Below are positions 1 through 10,328 of a DNA stretch of 64,000 nt, in pieces. The stretch is taken from contig NZ_NBIM01000005.1 in assembly GCF_002242685.1 (NCBI RefSeq), positions 130,480 to 194,479 on the forward strand. The letters are read 5' to 3'. This stretch comes from Oceanimonas doudoroffii. GTDB taxonomy: Bacteria > Pseudomonadota > Gammaproteobacteria > Enterobacterales > Aeromonadaceae. Every line of letters starts with the position of its first letter. Positions within the stretch are counted from its first letter, which is position 1. Position numbers and translations under genes: made by a program. The notes beneath the pieces were generated by a model that did no database searches, was not told the origin of the DNA, and worked only from the letters and a program-made list of their open reading frames with translations.

Positions 1-698
1 TAGGCGATGACGAAGAAGATGGCCAGGAAGCCCAGCACCCAGTAGCCGAGGCGCTGACGCTCCAGCTTAACCGGCTCACCGGAGTACACCAGGAAGTTGA
101 CGATGTCGAGCACGGCCTGATCATACTCGGCGGTGGTCAGCTCGCCGTTGCCCTCGGTCTCGATGCCCACCGGGGTCACTACCTGCTGACCGTCCACGGT
201 ACGGGTTTCGGTCTTCAGGGTAGCGGTGCCCTGCAGCGGCTCCAGTACGTGGGGCATGCCCACGGACGGGAACACCAGGTTGTTCACGCCAAACGGACGG
301 CTGTCGTCCTTGTAAAAGGAACGCAGGTAGGTGTACAGCCAGTCGGCGCCACGTACCCGGGCCACCAGGGTCAGATCCGGCGGCGCGGCGCCAAACCAGT
401 TGGCGGCGTCGGCTTCAGGAATGGCATTTTCCATCAGATCACCGATGGCCACACCGGTGAAGTTCAGGTTGGCCTGCATCACGTCTTCCGGAATGCCCAG
501 ATCCTCGGCCACACGGTTGTACCGCTGATACTGAGTGCTGTGACAACCGGAACAGTAGTTCATGAACAACTTGGCGCCGTTTTGCAGCGAGGCCTTGTCG
601 GCCAGGTCGTAGTCCGCCTCGTCGAGGTGAACGTTGCTGCCAGCGGCAAAGGTCAGGGCCGGCAACAGCGCAAACAATGCAACAACTATCCTTTTCAT
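1..698 (-). CDS. petC: Cytochrome c1 subunit of the bc1 complex (partial)
   Basis: This is the haem c subunit of the ubiquinol-cytochrome c reductase; it passes electrons from the Rieske protein to soluble cytochrome c in the periplasm. The visible part encodes about 232 residues. A signal peptide occupies roughly residues 1-19, and the haem-binding CSGCH motif is at residues 49-53. The C-terminal membrane anchor (LGYWVLGFLAIFF) lies at the window edge. No stop codon is reached, so the last few residues fall outside. The start ATG overlaps the petB stop as ATGA, which fixes the start and implies coupled translation. The gene is the last visible member of petABC. Confidence 0.93.
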   Translation of the reverse strand, partial: MKRIVVALFALLPALTFAAGSNVHLDEADYDLADKASLQNGAKLFMNYCSGCHSTQYQRYNRVAEDLGIPEDVMQANLNFTGVAIGDLMENAIPEADAANWFGAAPPDLTLVARVRGADWLYTYLRSFYKDDSRPFGVNNLVFPSVGMPHVLEPLQGTATLKTETRTVDGQQVVTPVGIETEGNGELTTAEYDQAVLDIVNFLVYSGEPVKLERQRLGYWVLGFLAIFFVIA

Positions 699-1912
699 TT
701 GAACGTTACCCTCTCTGGCAGCGGCTTGGTTTTTTCGTTTTTGCTGTAGAAGAACAACAGCACGAAGAAGGCGAAATAGCCGAAGGAAGTCACCTGGGCC
801 AGCAGCGTCAGTACCGGCGTGGACGGCAGCGCGCCCAGAATACCCAGAATGATAAAGCAGATCACAAACTGAATGATGTTCAGCAGGTGCAGCTTGCTGC
901 GGTAGCGGAAGGAACGCACCTTGCAGCGATCCAGCCAGGGCAACACGAACAGCACGGCAATGGACAGGCCCATCAGAATAACGCCCATCAGCTTGTCGGG
1001 TACCGCCCGCAGAATCGCGTAGAACGGAGTGAAGTACCATACCGGCGCAATGTGCTCGGGCGTCTTCAGGCCGTTGGCCGCTTCAAAGTTCGGCGCTTCC
1101 AGGAAGTAGCCGCCGCCTTCGGGCATAAAGAAGATCACAAAGGCAAAGAAGAACAGGAATCCGGCCACACCCACGATGTCTTTCACGGTGTAGTAGGGGT
1201 GGAAGGGAATGGCGTCTTTCGGCCAGCCGTTCTCGTCCTTGTTTTTCTTGATGTCGATACCGTCGGGGTTGTTGGAACCCACTTCGTGCAGGGCCACGAT
1301 GTGCAGGAACACCAGGATCACCAGCACCAGCGGCAGGGCGATCACGTGCAGCGCGAAGAAGCGGGTCAGGGTGGCCCCGGAGATAACATAGTCACCCCGA
1401 ATCCACAGGGTCAGATCATCGCCGATCACCGGAATGGCCCCGAACAGCGAGATAATCACCTGGGCACCCCAGAACGACATCTGGCCCCAGGGCAGCAGGT
1501 AGCCCATAAAGGCTTCCGCCATCAGCACCAGGAAGATCAGCATGCCGAACAGCCACAGCAGTTCACGGGGCTTCTGGTAGGAGCCGTAGATCAGGCCACG
1601 GAACATGTGCAGGTAGACCACCACGAAGAAGGCGGAGGCACCGGTACTGTGCATGTAGCGCAGCAGCCAGCCGTATTCCACGTCCCGCATGATGTATTCG
1701 ATGGAGGCAAAGGCGCCTTCACCGGACGGATTGTAGTTCATGGTCAGCCAGATACCGGTCAGGATCTGGTTCACCAGTACCAGCATGGCCAGGGAGCCAA
1801 AGAAGTACCAGAAGTTAAAGTTCTTGGGCGCGGGATACTGACCTACATGCTTGTTGTAGGTCGCCGTCATCGGAATGCGCTCGTCGATCCAGCTTACGAG
1901 TTTACCCAGCAT
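695..1912 (-). CDS. petB: Cytochrome b subunit of the bc1 complex
   Basis: This is the membrane-embedded cytochrome b of complex III (405 residues), which carries two b haems and the two quinone sites. The sequence is recognisably full-length, with successive hydrophobic helices and the conserved LLPWGQMSFWGAQVI stretch; the quinone-site PEW-type motif reads PVWY. The chosen start (MLGKLVSWIDERIP) follows a GGAG at a normal distance; an in-frame upstream start at 1966 would run into petA. It sits 4 bp downstream of petA and overlaps petC by 4 bp, so the three form one operon. Confidence 0.95.
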   Translation of the reverse strand: MLGKLVSWIDERIPMTATYNKHVGQYPAPKNFNFWYFFGSLAMLVLVNQILTGIWLTMNYNPSGEGAFASIEYIMRDVEYGWLLRYMHSTGASAFFVVVYLHMFRGLIYGSYQKPRELLWLFGMLIFLVLMAEAFMGYLLPWGQMSFWGAQVIISLFGAIPVIGDDLTLWIRGDYVISGATLTRFFALHVIALPLVLVILVFLHIVALHEVGSNNPDGIDIKKNKDENGWPKDAIPFHPYYTVKDIVGVAGFLFFFAFVIFFMPEGGGYFLEAPNFEAANGLKTPEHIAPVWYFTPFYAILRAVPDKLMGVILMGLSIAVLFVLPWLDRCKVRSFRYRSKLHLLNIIQFVICFIILGILGALPSTPVLTLLAQVTSFGYFAFFVLLFFYSKNEKTKPLPERVTFK

Positions 1913-1916
1913 GGTG

Positions 1917-2507
1917 TTAGGCTCCTTCCTTGTCTTCACCCACCAGTATGGTGGCGTCGTTGACATAGTAATAAGGGGGAATGACCAAGTTCAGCGGAGC
2001 GGGAACCCCCTGGAACACGCGGCCGGCCATATCGAACTTGGAGCCGTGACAGGGGCAGAAAAAGCCGGAGCTCACACCCTGTACCTGCTCACCGAAGCTA
2101 TCGGGCAGGTAGGTGGGCGAGCAACCCAGGTGGGTACACAGGCCCACGGCCACAAACACCTCGGGCTTGATGGAGCGGTAGCTGTTCTGGGCATAACCGG
2201 GCTGTTGCGGTTGCTCAGATGCAGGATCCCGCAACTGGTTGTCATGCTTGGGCAGGCCATCCAGAATTTCCTGACTGCGGCGCACAACCCATACCGGTTT
2301 GCCACGCCATTCCACCCGAATCAACTGACCGGGTTCCATTTTACTGATGTCGACTTCTACCGGAGCACCGGCGGCCTTGGCCTTGGCGCTCGGGTTCCAC
2401 GATGCGATAAAGGGCACAGCGGCGAAAGCGGCTCCGGCCCCGCCCACAACAGCGGTTGACCAGGTCAGAAACCTGCGGCGACCGGTATCAACTGGCGCAT
2501 TGCTCAT
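1917..2507 (-). CDS. petA: Rieske iron-sulfur subunit of the bc1 complex
   Basis: This 196-residue Rieske protein carries a [2Fe-2S] cluster that takes electrons from ubiquinol at the periplasmic face. It has a Tat-type N-terminus (RRRFL at residues 10-14) followed by a hydrophobic anchor. The two Rieske boxes are CTHLGC at 124-129 and CPCHGS at 151-156, giving ligands C124, H126, C151 and H154 and a disulfide pair C129/C153. The start MSNAPVDTG was preferred to an upstream ATG at 2558 because it puts the twin-arginine motif near the N-terminus. It is the first gene of petABC. Confidence 0.95.
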   Translation of the reverse strand: MSNAPVDTGRRRFLTWSTAVVGGAGAAFAAVPFIASWNPSAKAKAAGAPVEVDISKMEPGQLIRVEWRGKPVWVVRRSQEILDGLPKHDNQLRDPASEQPQQPGYAQNSYRSIKPEVFVAVGLCTHLGCSPTYLPDSFGEQVQGVSSGFFCPCHGSKFDMAGRVFQGVPAPLNLVIPPYYYVNDATILVGEDKEGA

Positions 2508-2622
2508 CCAAAAACTCTCCCATTTGGTCTCCGCGCATTTATTTTTCGTTCCATGCATTGATACTGCGGTGTGACAATCGCGGCGGATATCATGGTTTCA
2601 ATTGCCACAAAAAAACCCGGAA

Positions 2623-2651
2623 ATTCTAATGAAAAGCGGTGTCTTTTACAA
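2623..2651 (-). promoter_or_regulatory. Likely sigma-70 promoter of petABC
   Basis: Reading the minus strand, TTGTAA (2651-2646) and TAGAAT (2628-2623) are separated by exactly 17 bp. They lie about 120 bp upstream of the petA start, in a 296-bp gap that holds no gene. The rest of the gap contains only the rpsI terminator. Confidence 0.55.
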
Positions 2652-2753
2652 GGACACCCGAAGTGCCGCAGCTCGCATATATGGCGGCAGAATTTGTTCC
2701 AAATCAACAAATAACCAACAAGTCATTAATCCGTGAACGGCGGCTTTTCATAA

Positions 2754-2780
2754 TAAAAAAGCCCGGGAAACCCGGGCTTT
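2754..2780 (-). terminator. Intrinsic terminator after rpsI
   Basis: A GC-rich hairpin (GCCCGGG, 3-nt loop, CCCGGGC) is followed on the minus strand by a run of six T. It lies just past the rpsI stop and ends the rplM-rpsI transcript. Confidence 0.85.
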
Positions 2781-2803
2781 GAAATACAAGACTGCTGTCC
2801 CAA

Positions 2804-3196
2804 TTAACGCTTGGAGAACTGGGGACGCTTACGCGCCTTGTGCAGACCAACTTTCTTACGCTCAACGCGACGGGCGTCACGAGTCACGAAGCCGGCCTTG
2901 CGCAGGGAACCGCGCAGGGTCTCGTCATACTGCATCAGTGCACGGGTGATACCGTGACGGATGGCGCCGGCCTGACCGGAGATGCCACCACCGGATACGG
3001 TGATGTACAGGTCCAGCTTTTCGCTCAGCTCGGTCAGTTCCAGCGGCTGACGTACCACCATGCGGGCGGTTTCACGACCGAAGTACTGATCCAGTGAACG
3101 CTGGTTGATAACGATGTTACCGCTGCCCGCCTTTACGAATACGCGCGCAGTGGAGCTTTTGCGACGGCCGGTACCGTAGTATTGAGTTTCTGCCAT
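2804..3196 (-). CDS. rpsI: 30S ribosomal protein S9
   Basis: S9 is a small-subunit protein whose C-terminal tail reaches the P-site tRNA. The 130-residue product has the expected length. It begins with the family's [15 protein letters not shown] block and ends in the basic tail [11 protein letters not shown], whose final lysine-arginine pair is the P-site contact. It follows rplM by 15 bp and shares its transcript. Confidence 0.98.
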   Translation of the reverse strand: MAETQYYGTGRRKSSTARVFVKAGSGNIVINQRSLDQYFGRETARMVVRQPLELTELSEKLDLYITVSGGGISGQAGAIRHGITRALMQYDETLRGSLRKAGFVTRDARRVERKKVGLHKARKRPQFSKR

Positions 3197-3211
3197 TTGC
3201 CTAATCCCGCC

Positions 3212-3640
3212 TTAGATGTCAAGTACTTGAGGTTGTTGCGCAGCATGGTTGTGCTGGCTGCCCGCATAGACTTTCATCTTGCGGTACATGGCACGACCCA
3301 GGGGGCCGCGGGGCAGCATGCCGCGTACGGCAGACTCGATTACCATCTCGGGCTTGCGGTCGATCAGCTTTTCGAAGCTGATGGACTTGATGCCACCCGG
3401 GAAGCCGGAGTGAGAGTAGTAAATCTTGTCAGACGCTTTCTTACCGGTAACCTGTACCTTCTCGGCATTGATAACGATGATGTAGTCACCGCAGTCAACG
3501 TGAGGAGTGAATTCCGGCTTGTGCTTACCGCGCAGGCGGCGGGCGATCTCGGTGGCCAGACGACCCAGAGTTTTGCCCTCTGCATCAACAACATACCAGT
3601 CACGCTTGACGGTTTCTGGCTTAGCAACAAAAGTTTTCAT
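3212..3640 (-). CDS. rplM: 50S ribosomal protein L13
   Basis: L13 is an early-assembling large-subunit protein. The 142-residue product matches the family length. It starts [20 protein letters not shown] and contains the conserved [15 protein letters not shown] and [11 protein letters not shown] segments. A longer frame beginning at 3691 was rejected because the conserved N-terminus starts at 3640. It is the first gene of rplM-rpsI. The leader holds a compact hairpin, listed separately. Confidence 0.98.
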   Translation of the reverse strand: MKTFVAKPETVKRDWYVVDAEGKTLGRLATEIARRLRGKHKPEFTPHVDCGDYIIVINAEKVQVTGKKASDKIYYSHSGFPGGIKSISFEKLIDRKPEMVIESAVRGMLPRGPLGRAMYRKMKVYAGSQHNHAAQQPQVLDI

Positions 3641-3675
3641 GGATGAACCCAAATTACTGAAAATGAATCCTACAC

Positions 3676-3691
3676 TTGCGCACATGCGCAA
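3676..3691 (-). promoter_or_regulatory. Hairpin in the rplM leader
   Basis: On the minus strand TTGCGC, AUGU loop, GCGCAA forms a perfect 6-bp stem 36 nt before the rplM start. In E. coli L13 represses its own mRNA through the leader, so this is a candidate element. That role is an inference. Confidence 0.35.
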
Positions 3692-3778
3692 AACACGACC
3701 AGACCCCCTACCCCTTCGAGTAGCTGTCTGCTTACTGTGATGCCACCTTATCGGCGGCTGTGTAACGTGGGCCGGGCG

Positions 3779-3784
3779 ATTATA
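3779..3784 (-). promoter_or_regulatory. -10 box of the rplM promoter
   Basis: A perfect TATAAT on the minus strand lies about 140 bp upstream of the rplM start. The -35 region is weak (GTGATT or similar), as is common for ribosomal protein promoters. Transcription from here would give a leader of roughly 130 nt. Confidence 0.55.
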
Positions 3785-3894
3785 GGTAAAGTTGCCTTAA
3801 AAATCACCTGCTAATTTCAATGCCCGTTGAAACCGGCCGGCTCGCCCGCCCTTTCCTCACGACCATGCCTCGGATCGGAGGGCGCATATTGTGA

Positions 3895-4995
3895 CTAAGG
3901 AAGGTGCTCTCTGGCAAGATATTCATGGGACTGCATTTCGGTCAGCCGCGAGAGGCAGCGCCGAAACTCGAAATTGAGCCGTCCTTCCCCATACAGGTCG
4001 GTCATGGGCACCGCCGCCGAGATGATCAGTTTAACGTGGCGCTCGTAGAACTCGTCCACCATGGCGATAAAACGGCGGGCGGCATCATCGGTATTGCCGT
4101 CCATGGGCTGCACCTCCGCCAGCAATACCGTGTGGTAGCAGCGGGCCAGCTCAATGTAGTCAAGCTGGGAGCGGGCCGTTCGGCACAATGCATCAAAACC
4201 GATATACAGCACGCCGTCACCCTCGGCGATGGTACTCAATCGACGGTGGTTGACTTCGATGTCGGCACCCCAGCGACCGGGCTCGTTGCACAAGCGGGCA
4301 AAATACTGTTCCAGGTTGGCACTGGCCTGGGCATCGAGGGGATGATGGTAAATCTCCGCCTGCTGCAGGGTGCGCAACCGGTAATCGGTGCCCGAGTCCA
4401 CATTCACGATGTCACAGTTGGCCTTGATCAGGGCAATGGCGGGCAGAAAACGGGCCCGCTGCAGGCCGTTGCGGTACAGCTGGTCGGGAGGAATATTGGA
4501 GGTGGCCACCAGGATCACGCCATGACCGAACAGGTATTCAAACAGGGTGCCGAGGATCATGGCATCGGTAATATCGGACACGAAAAACTCGTCAAAACAG
4601 ATTACGCGGGCATCCCGTGCCAGTCGCTCGGCCACTATTTTGAGCGGGTCGGCCTGGCCCTTCAGGCTTTGCAGCTCGTCGTGCACCCGCACCATAAAAC
4701 GATGAAAATGCACCCTGAGCTTGCGTTCAAAGGGCAGGCAGTCGTAAAACGTATCCACCAGGTAGGTTTTGCCCCGACCCACGCCGCCCCAGAAATAAAG
4801 GCCGCGAATGGTTGCCGCCGGCGCCTCGACGCGGCCGGTGAGCCGCTGCCACAGGCTGGGACGGGGCGTGGCCGCCGGCGGGGCCGTAAGTTCATCGTAA
4901 AGACGCTGCAAATGGGACACCGCCTCGGCCTGGGCCGGGTCGTGCACAAAGTCGGGGCGGGTCAGATCCGCCTGGTATTTGCTGCTGGGGGTCAT
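3895..4995 (-). CDS. zapE: Cell division ATPase ZapE (AFG1 family)
   Basis: ZapE is a cytoplasmic P-loop ATPase related to yeast AFG1; in E. coli it binds FtsZ and acts late in constriction. The 366-residue protein has a Walker A motif GGVGRGKT at about residues 70-77, a Walker B ICFDEF and a sensor-like ATSN further on. The start (MTPSSKYQADL) was chosen because family proteins begin near here; the frame extends upstream to 5097 without conserved sequence. It lies between rplM and degQ, as in many gammaproteobacteria. Confidence 0.93.
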   Translation of the reverse strand: MTPSSKYQADLTRPDFVHDPAQAEAVSHLQRLYDELTAPPAATPRPSLWQRLTGRVEAPAATIRGLYFWGGVGRGKTYLVDTFYDCLPFERKLRVHFHRFMVRVHDELQSLKGQADPLKIVAERLARDARVICFDEFFVSDITDAMILGTLFEYLFGHGVILVATSNIPPDQLYRNGLQRARFLPAIALIKANCDIVNVDSGTDYRLRTLQQAEIYHHPLDAQASANLEQYFARLCNEPGRWGADIEVNHRRLSTIAEGDGVLYIGFDALCRTARSQLDYIELARCYHTVLLAEVQPMDGNTDDAARRFIAMVDEFYERHVKLIISAAVPMTDLYGEGRLNFEFRRCLSRLTEMQSHEYLAREHLP

Positions 4996-5131
4996 GACAG
5001 TTTCTGAGTGAACGCGAAGGCCACCAGTGTATGGCCGGGGCCGGATCCGGGCAAGGTGTGGGCGGCAGCGGCTTGATCTTCCACACAAAAAGCACAATTA
5101 ATGAAAACAGCGCCGTTTGACACGCCGGTAC

Positions 5132-5159
5132 GGAACTCCGCTCACGGCGATCAGTCTGA
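5132..5159 (+). promoter_or_regulatory. Candidate sigma-E promoter of degQ
   Basis: GGAACTC (5132-5138), a 16-bp spacer and TCTGA (5155-5159) match the RpoE consensus GAACTT-N16-TCTGA with one mismatch. It lies about 50 bp upstream of the degQ start. Periplasmic proteases of this family are often RpoE targets. Confidence 0.5.
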
Positions 5160-5205
5160 ACAAGCAATTTGCGGCATTTGTCGTTTTACACTGAGGAGCA
5201 TATGC

Positions 5206-6558
5206 ATGAAAGGTCGACTCCCCCTGCTTTCCGCCCTGGCCCTGAGCCTTGGCCTGGCCACCCTGCCCGCCGCCCAGGCCGCCCTGCCCTTTGGCGCCGG
5301 CAGCGAGATCAACAGCCTGGCCCCCGTGGTGGAAAAGGTCAGCCCGGGCGTGGTCAATATCTCGGTATCCGGCAGCAAGGTCAGCCGCCAGGTGCTGCCC
5401 GAGCCGTTCCGCTTTTTCTTTGGTCCCAACATGCCCGGCGAGCAGGTGCGTGAACGGCCCTTTCAGGCCCTGGGCTCCGGAGTCATCATCGACGCCGACA
5501 AGGGCCATGTGATCACCAACAACCACGTCATCGAGGACGCCGACAAGATCCTGATCACCCTGATCGACGGCCAGGAATACGAGGCCGAATTGATCGGCTC
5601 CGACAAGGAATCCGACATCGCCCTGCTCAAGGTGGACGCCGACAACCTGGTGGAAATCGGTTTTGCCGACTCCGACAAGCTGCGCGTGGGGGATTTCGCC
5701 ATTGCCATCGGCAACCCCTTTGGCCTGGGCCAGACCGTGACCACAGGCGTAATCAGTGCACTGGGGCGCACCGGCCTGAACGTGGAAAACCTGGAAAACT
5801 TCATTCAGACCGACGCCGCCATCAACTCCGGCAACTCCGGTGGCGCCCTGCTCGATCTGGAAGGCAACCTGGTGGGCATCAACACCGCCATTCTCGGCCC
5901 GGGCGGCGGCAACATCGGCATTGGCTTTGCCATTCCCGCCAACATGGTGAAAAACCTGGCGGATCAGATCCTGGAATACGGCGAAGTACGCCGGGGCGTG
6001 CTGGGCGTCATGGGCGGCGAGCTCACCTCCGAACTGGCGCGCACCTTTGGCTACCGCAGCCAGCATGGCGCCTTTGTCAGCCAGGTGCTGGAAGACTCCG
6101 CCGCCGCCGAGGCCGGACTCAAGGCCGGGGACATCATCATCAGCCTGGACGGCAAGCCCATTCGCTCCTTTGGCGAATTACGTGCCAAGGTCGCCACCAT
6201 GGGCGCCGACCGTACCGTGGAGCTGGGACTGTTTCGGGATGGCCGGGAAAAAACCGTCAAGGTCACCCTGGACCACGCCAGCGAGCAGCAGGTGGCGGCC
6301 AACACCCTGCATCAGGCCCTGGAGGGCGCGTCTCTGGCCAACAACGATGGCGGCGTGCGCGGTGTCCGGGTGACCGAGGTGGCGCCCCGCTCCCCCGCCG
6401 CCCTGTCCGGGCTGGAGGAAGGTGACGTCATTATCGGCGTCAACCGCAAGCGGGTGAAGGAGCTGGGTGAACTGCGCCAGATTATTGAAGCCAAACCGGA
6501 AGTGCTGGCGCTCAACATTCAGCGCGGCAACTCCTCCATCTACCTAGTGCTGAGATAA
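5206..6558 (+). CDS. degQ: Periplasmic serine protease/chaperone DegQ (HtrA)
   Basis: DegQ is an HtrA protease that degrades or refolds damaged envelope proteins in the periplasm. The 450-residue precursor has a signal peptide (cleavage near AQA-A, residue 25) and a trypsin-like domain. The catalytic His is in TNNHVIED, and the nucleophilic Ser is in INSGNSGGALLD. Two PDZ domains follow, at about residues 270-360 and 380-450. The start MKGRLPLL follows a GAGGAG ribosome site; the upstream ATG at 5101 lacks this. A sigma-E-like promoter precedes it, and degS lies 94 bp downstream. Confidence 0.95.
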   Translation: MKGRLPLLSALALSLGLATLPAAQAALPFGAGSEINSLAPVVEKVSPGVVNISVSGSKVSRQVLPEPFRFFFGPNMPGEQVRERPFQALGSGVIIDADKGHVITNNHVIEDADKILITLIDGQEYEAELIGSDKESDIALLKVDADNLVEIGFADSDKLRVGDFAIAIGNPFGLGQTVTTGVISALGRTGLNVENLENFIQTDAAINSGNSGGALLDLEGNLVGINTAILGPGGGNIGIGFAIPANMVKNLADQILEYGEVRRGVLGVMGGELTSELARTFGYRSQHGAFVSQVLEDSAAAEAGLKAGDIIISLDGKPIRSFGELRAKVATMGADRTVELGLFRDGREKTVKVTLDHASEQQVAANTLHQALEGASLANNDGGVRGVRVTEVAPRSPAALSGLEEGDVIIGVNRKRVKELGELRQIIEAKPEVLALNIQRGNSSIYLVLR

Positions 6559-6573
6559 CCCCCTGACACCAAA

Positions 6574-6598
6574 GGGAGTCTGCCGCCGGCAGACTCCC
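6574..6598. other. Strong hairpin between degQ and degS
   Basis: GGGAGTCTGCC, a 3-nt GCC loop and GGCAGACTCCC form a perfect 11-bp stem 16 bp after the degQ stop. No T-run follows, so it may protect or process the mRNA rather than terminate fully. Confidence 0.5.
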
Positions 6599-6652
6599 AT
6601 CCCCGGCCGCTTATGTTATGCTTGGCGCACCTTGCAGCCATCACTTGACGAC

Positions 6653-7750
6653 ATGCGGCCAGCCACCCTGCTCAAATACCTGTTTCAGGCCACCCTCTAC
6701 GGGGTACTGATGGCCGCCCTGCTGCTGTTGCTGTTCCCTCAGCTGCGCACCCAGTCGCTGGAACACTGGTGGCGCACGCCCCAGGTGGGTGTGGCCAGCT
6801 TTGCCTATGCCGCCAGCCGCGCCGGTCCCGCCGTGGTCAATATTTACACGCGCAGCTTTCAGCAGGGCAGCGCCAGCCCGGAGCTGAGTGCCACCGGCCT
6901 GGGCTCCGGGGTCATTATGTCGGCGGCGGGCCACGTGCTCACCAATTACCATGTCATCGCCGAGGCCGATCAGGTCATAGTGGCATTGCAGGACGGCCGC
7001 ATTCTGGCCGGAGAGGTCATCGGCTTTGATGTGCCCACGGATCTGGCGGTGCTGAAAATTGCCGCCGAGCGACTGCCGGTGATTCCCCAAAGTGAACAAC
7101 TCAATACGCAGGTGGGCGATATCGTCCTGGCCATCGGCAATCCCTATAACGTCGGCCAGACCATCACTCAGGGCATTATCAGCGCCACCGGCCGCACCGG
7201 CCTGTCGAGCATGGGCCCGGACAGCAACGGCCGCCAGGATCTGCTGCAGACCGACGCCGCCGTTAACGCCGGCAACTCCGGTGGCGCCCTGGTCAACGTC
7301 TATGGCGAAATGGTGGGCATCAACACCGCGTCGTTTCAGAGCGTGGCCCACCAGGAAAGCTACGGCATCAGCTTTGCCATTCCCTACGGACTGGCCCGAC
7401 GCATTATGGAGGCCCTGATCGCCAACGGCCGGGTCATTCGCGGCTATCTGGGCATCGGCGGCGCCGACATTCCCCCGGTCATGGCCCGGCTGCTCAACCT
7501 CAACGATAGAACCGGCATTTATGTCGACAACGTCAGCCCGAGCGCCCCGGCCGCCAAGGCCGGCATAGAAAGCGGCGATGTGCTGCTGGCCATCGACGGC
7601 AAACCCATCGGCAATACGCGCCACGCCATGGACATGGTGGCGGAAACCCGGCCCGGCACCGAGATTCGCGTGACCCTGCTGCGGGATGGAAAAACCCTTA
7701 CCCTGCCGGTGCTGATCGAAGAGGATCGCCGCTTTCAGCGCCTGCGCTGA
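6653..7750 (+). CDS. degS: Site-1 protease DegS of the sigma-E pathway
   Basis: DegS is the inner-membrane-anchored HtrA protease that senses unfolded porins and cuts RseA to release sigma-E. The 365-residue product has an N-terminal membrane anchor (about residues 11-29) rather than a cleaved signal. It has a protease domain (His in LTNYHVIAEADQ, Ser in NAGNSGGALVN) and a single C-terminal PDZ domain, the layout that separates DegS from DegQ. The start MRPATLLKY was preferred to 6632 because it puts the anchor at the N-terminus. If degQ is under sigma-E, the pair would form a feedback loop. Confidence 0.94.
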   Translation: MRPATLLKYLFQATLYGVLMAALLLLLFPQLRTQSLEHWWRTPQVGVASFAYAASRAGPAVVNIYTRSFQQGSASPELSATGLGSGVIMSAAGHVLTNYHVIAEADQVIVALQDGRILAGEVIGFDVPTDLAVLKIAAERLPVIPQSEQLNTQVGDIVLAIGNPYNVGQTITQGIISATGRTGLSSMGPDSNGRQDLLQTDAAVNAGNSGGALVNVYGEMVGINTASFQSVAHQESYGISFAIPYGLARRIMEALIANGRVIRGYLGIGGADIPPVMARLLNLNDRTGIYVDNVSPSAPAAKAGIESGDVLLAIDGKPIGNTRHAMDMVAETRPGTEIRVTLLRDGKTLTLPVLIEEDRRFQRLR

Positions 7751-7781
7751 AGGCGACAAGAAACCTAGCCTTGCGAATAAA

Positions 7782-7813
7782 AAAAGGGAAGACACATCCA
7801 TGTCTTCCCTTTT
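7782..7813. terminator. Bidirectional terminator between degS and murA
   Basis: AAAAGGGAAGACA and TGTCTTCCCTTTT form a 13-bp stem with a 6-nt loop and A/T tracts on both sides. It serves the convergent degS and murA transcripts. Confidence 0.9.
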
Positions 7814-7871
7814 CATTTTGCCCGCCGTCTCACTGGAACGGCCGATAGCTTTCAGCTTATGGCCTGAAGCC

Positions 7872-9389
<1,518 letters not shown>

Positions 9390-9403
<14 letters not shown>

Positions 9404-9674
9404 GTTGGCTCCGGGAATCGTTTTTGGGCAGCTCGAACAGCGAGGCAACCCCGTATAAATCGGCAAGGGGATAAAAACTGTCGGGCGGCGCGATCAGCGC
9501 CAGCCGCTTATCGCGGCCGGCCAGGTGCTGGCTCCACTGCACCAGCAGCGCCAGCCCCACCGAGTCGATGCGCTCAACGGCGCTCAGATCGGCCGAACAC
9601 TCGGCAAACAGCGTGTTTCGTTCGGCCCACCAGGCGGGCAGCTGCTCGCGGGTCAGGGCTCGAGTCAGTTTCAT
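9390..9674 (-). CDS. mlaB: STAS-domain lipid transport subunit MlaB
   Basis: MlaB is the cytoplasmic STAS-domain partner that stabilises the MlaF ATPase in the Mla complex. The 94-residue protein has the STAS core around DLSAVERIDSVGLALLVQW, containing the loop with the conserved D-S pair. It overlaps mlaC by 4 bp and ibaG by 14 bp, so translation is probably coupled along the operon. Confidence 0.9.
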
Positions 9675-10303
9675 TGCCCGGTTTCCAGCGGGGTCACCGG
9701 CTTGCTGGTCAGCTCATGCAGCTGGCTGCTTACCGCATCGATGCCCTTCTGACGGATCAGGCCGCTCAGCTCCGACTGCTTGGCAGAGAGCAGACTGATG
9801 CCTTCGGCAATCATGTCAAATACCTTCCACTCGCCGGTATTGCTGTTTTTGCGCAGCTTGAACTCCAGGCGAATTTCGGGCTTGTTCGGTTCCAGCACCG
9901 TCACCGGCACCGTGGCCTGCTTGTCATCGGCGCCGGCCTGGCCCTTGCCGATGTTCACGGTCTGCTCCTTGTAGGCGGCCAGGGCATCGGCATAGGTCAC
10001 CACCAGGTAGTCGCTAAAGGCGGAAACAAACCGCTCACGCTGCTCGGCGGTGGTCTGCTTGAGCTGGCTGCCGATCACCCGGTAGGCGGAATAGCGCACA
10101 TCCACCGCCGGCAGCATTTCTTCCCGCACTATGGTGCGCAGGTGCTCGGGATTGGACGAAATTTCGCCCTGTTCCTGCTCAAGCCGGTCAAAGGTGCGCT
10201 GGGCCACCTGATCCACCAGCACATAGGGGTCGGTGGCGGCCATGGCCGGCAGCGCAAACAGGCCGGCCAGCACCAGCAGCCAGGACATCAGTTGTTTTTT
10301 CAT
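9671..10303 (-). CDS. mlaC: Periplasmic phospholipid carrier MlaC
   Basis: MlaC shuttles phospholipid across the periplasm between the outer-membrane MlaA complex and inner-membrane MlaFEDB. The 210-residue precursor has a signal peptide (residues 1-22, ending AMA) and the family's ADPYVLVDQVAQRTFDRL opening, followed by the YRVIGSQLKQTTAEQRERF region. It lies 25 bp downstream of mlaD and overlaps mlaB. Confidence 0.93.
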   Translation of the reverse strand: MKKQLMSWLLVLAGLFALPAMAATDPYVLVDQVAQRTFDRLEQEQGEISSNPEHLRTIVREEMLPAVDVRYSAYRVIGSQLKQTTAEQRERFVSAFSDYLVVTYADALAAYKEQTVNIGKGQAGADDKQATVPVTVLEPNKPEIRLEFKLRKNSNTGEWKVFDMIAEGISLLSAKQSELSGLIRQKGIDAVSSQLHELTSKPVTPLETGQ

Positions 10304-10328
10304 GATTCCTCCTCGGGAATATGCCGGT

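Noticed and set aside
677..1963. A 428-codon plus-strand frame over petB
   Set aside because: Rich in Gln, His and Gly with no recognisable domain; petB is certain.
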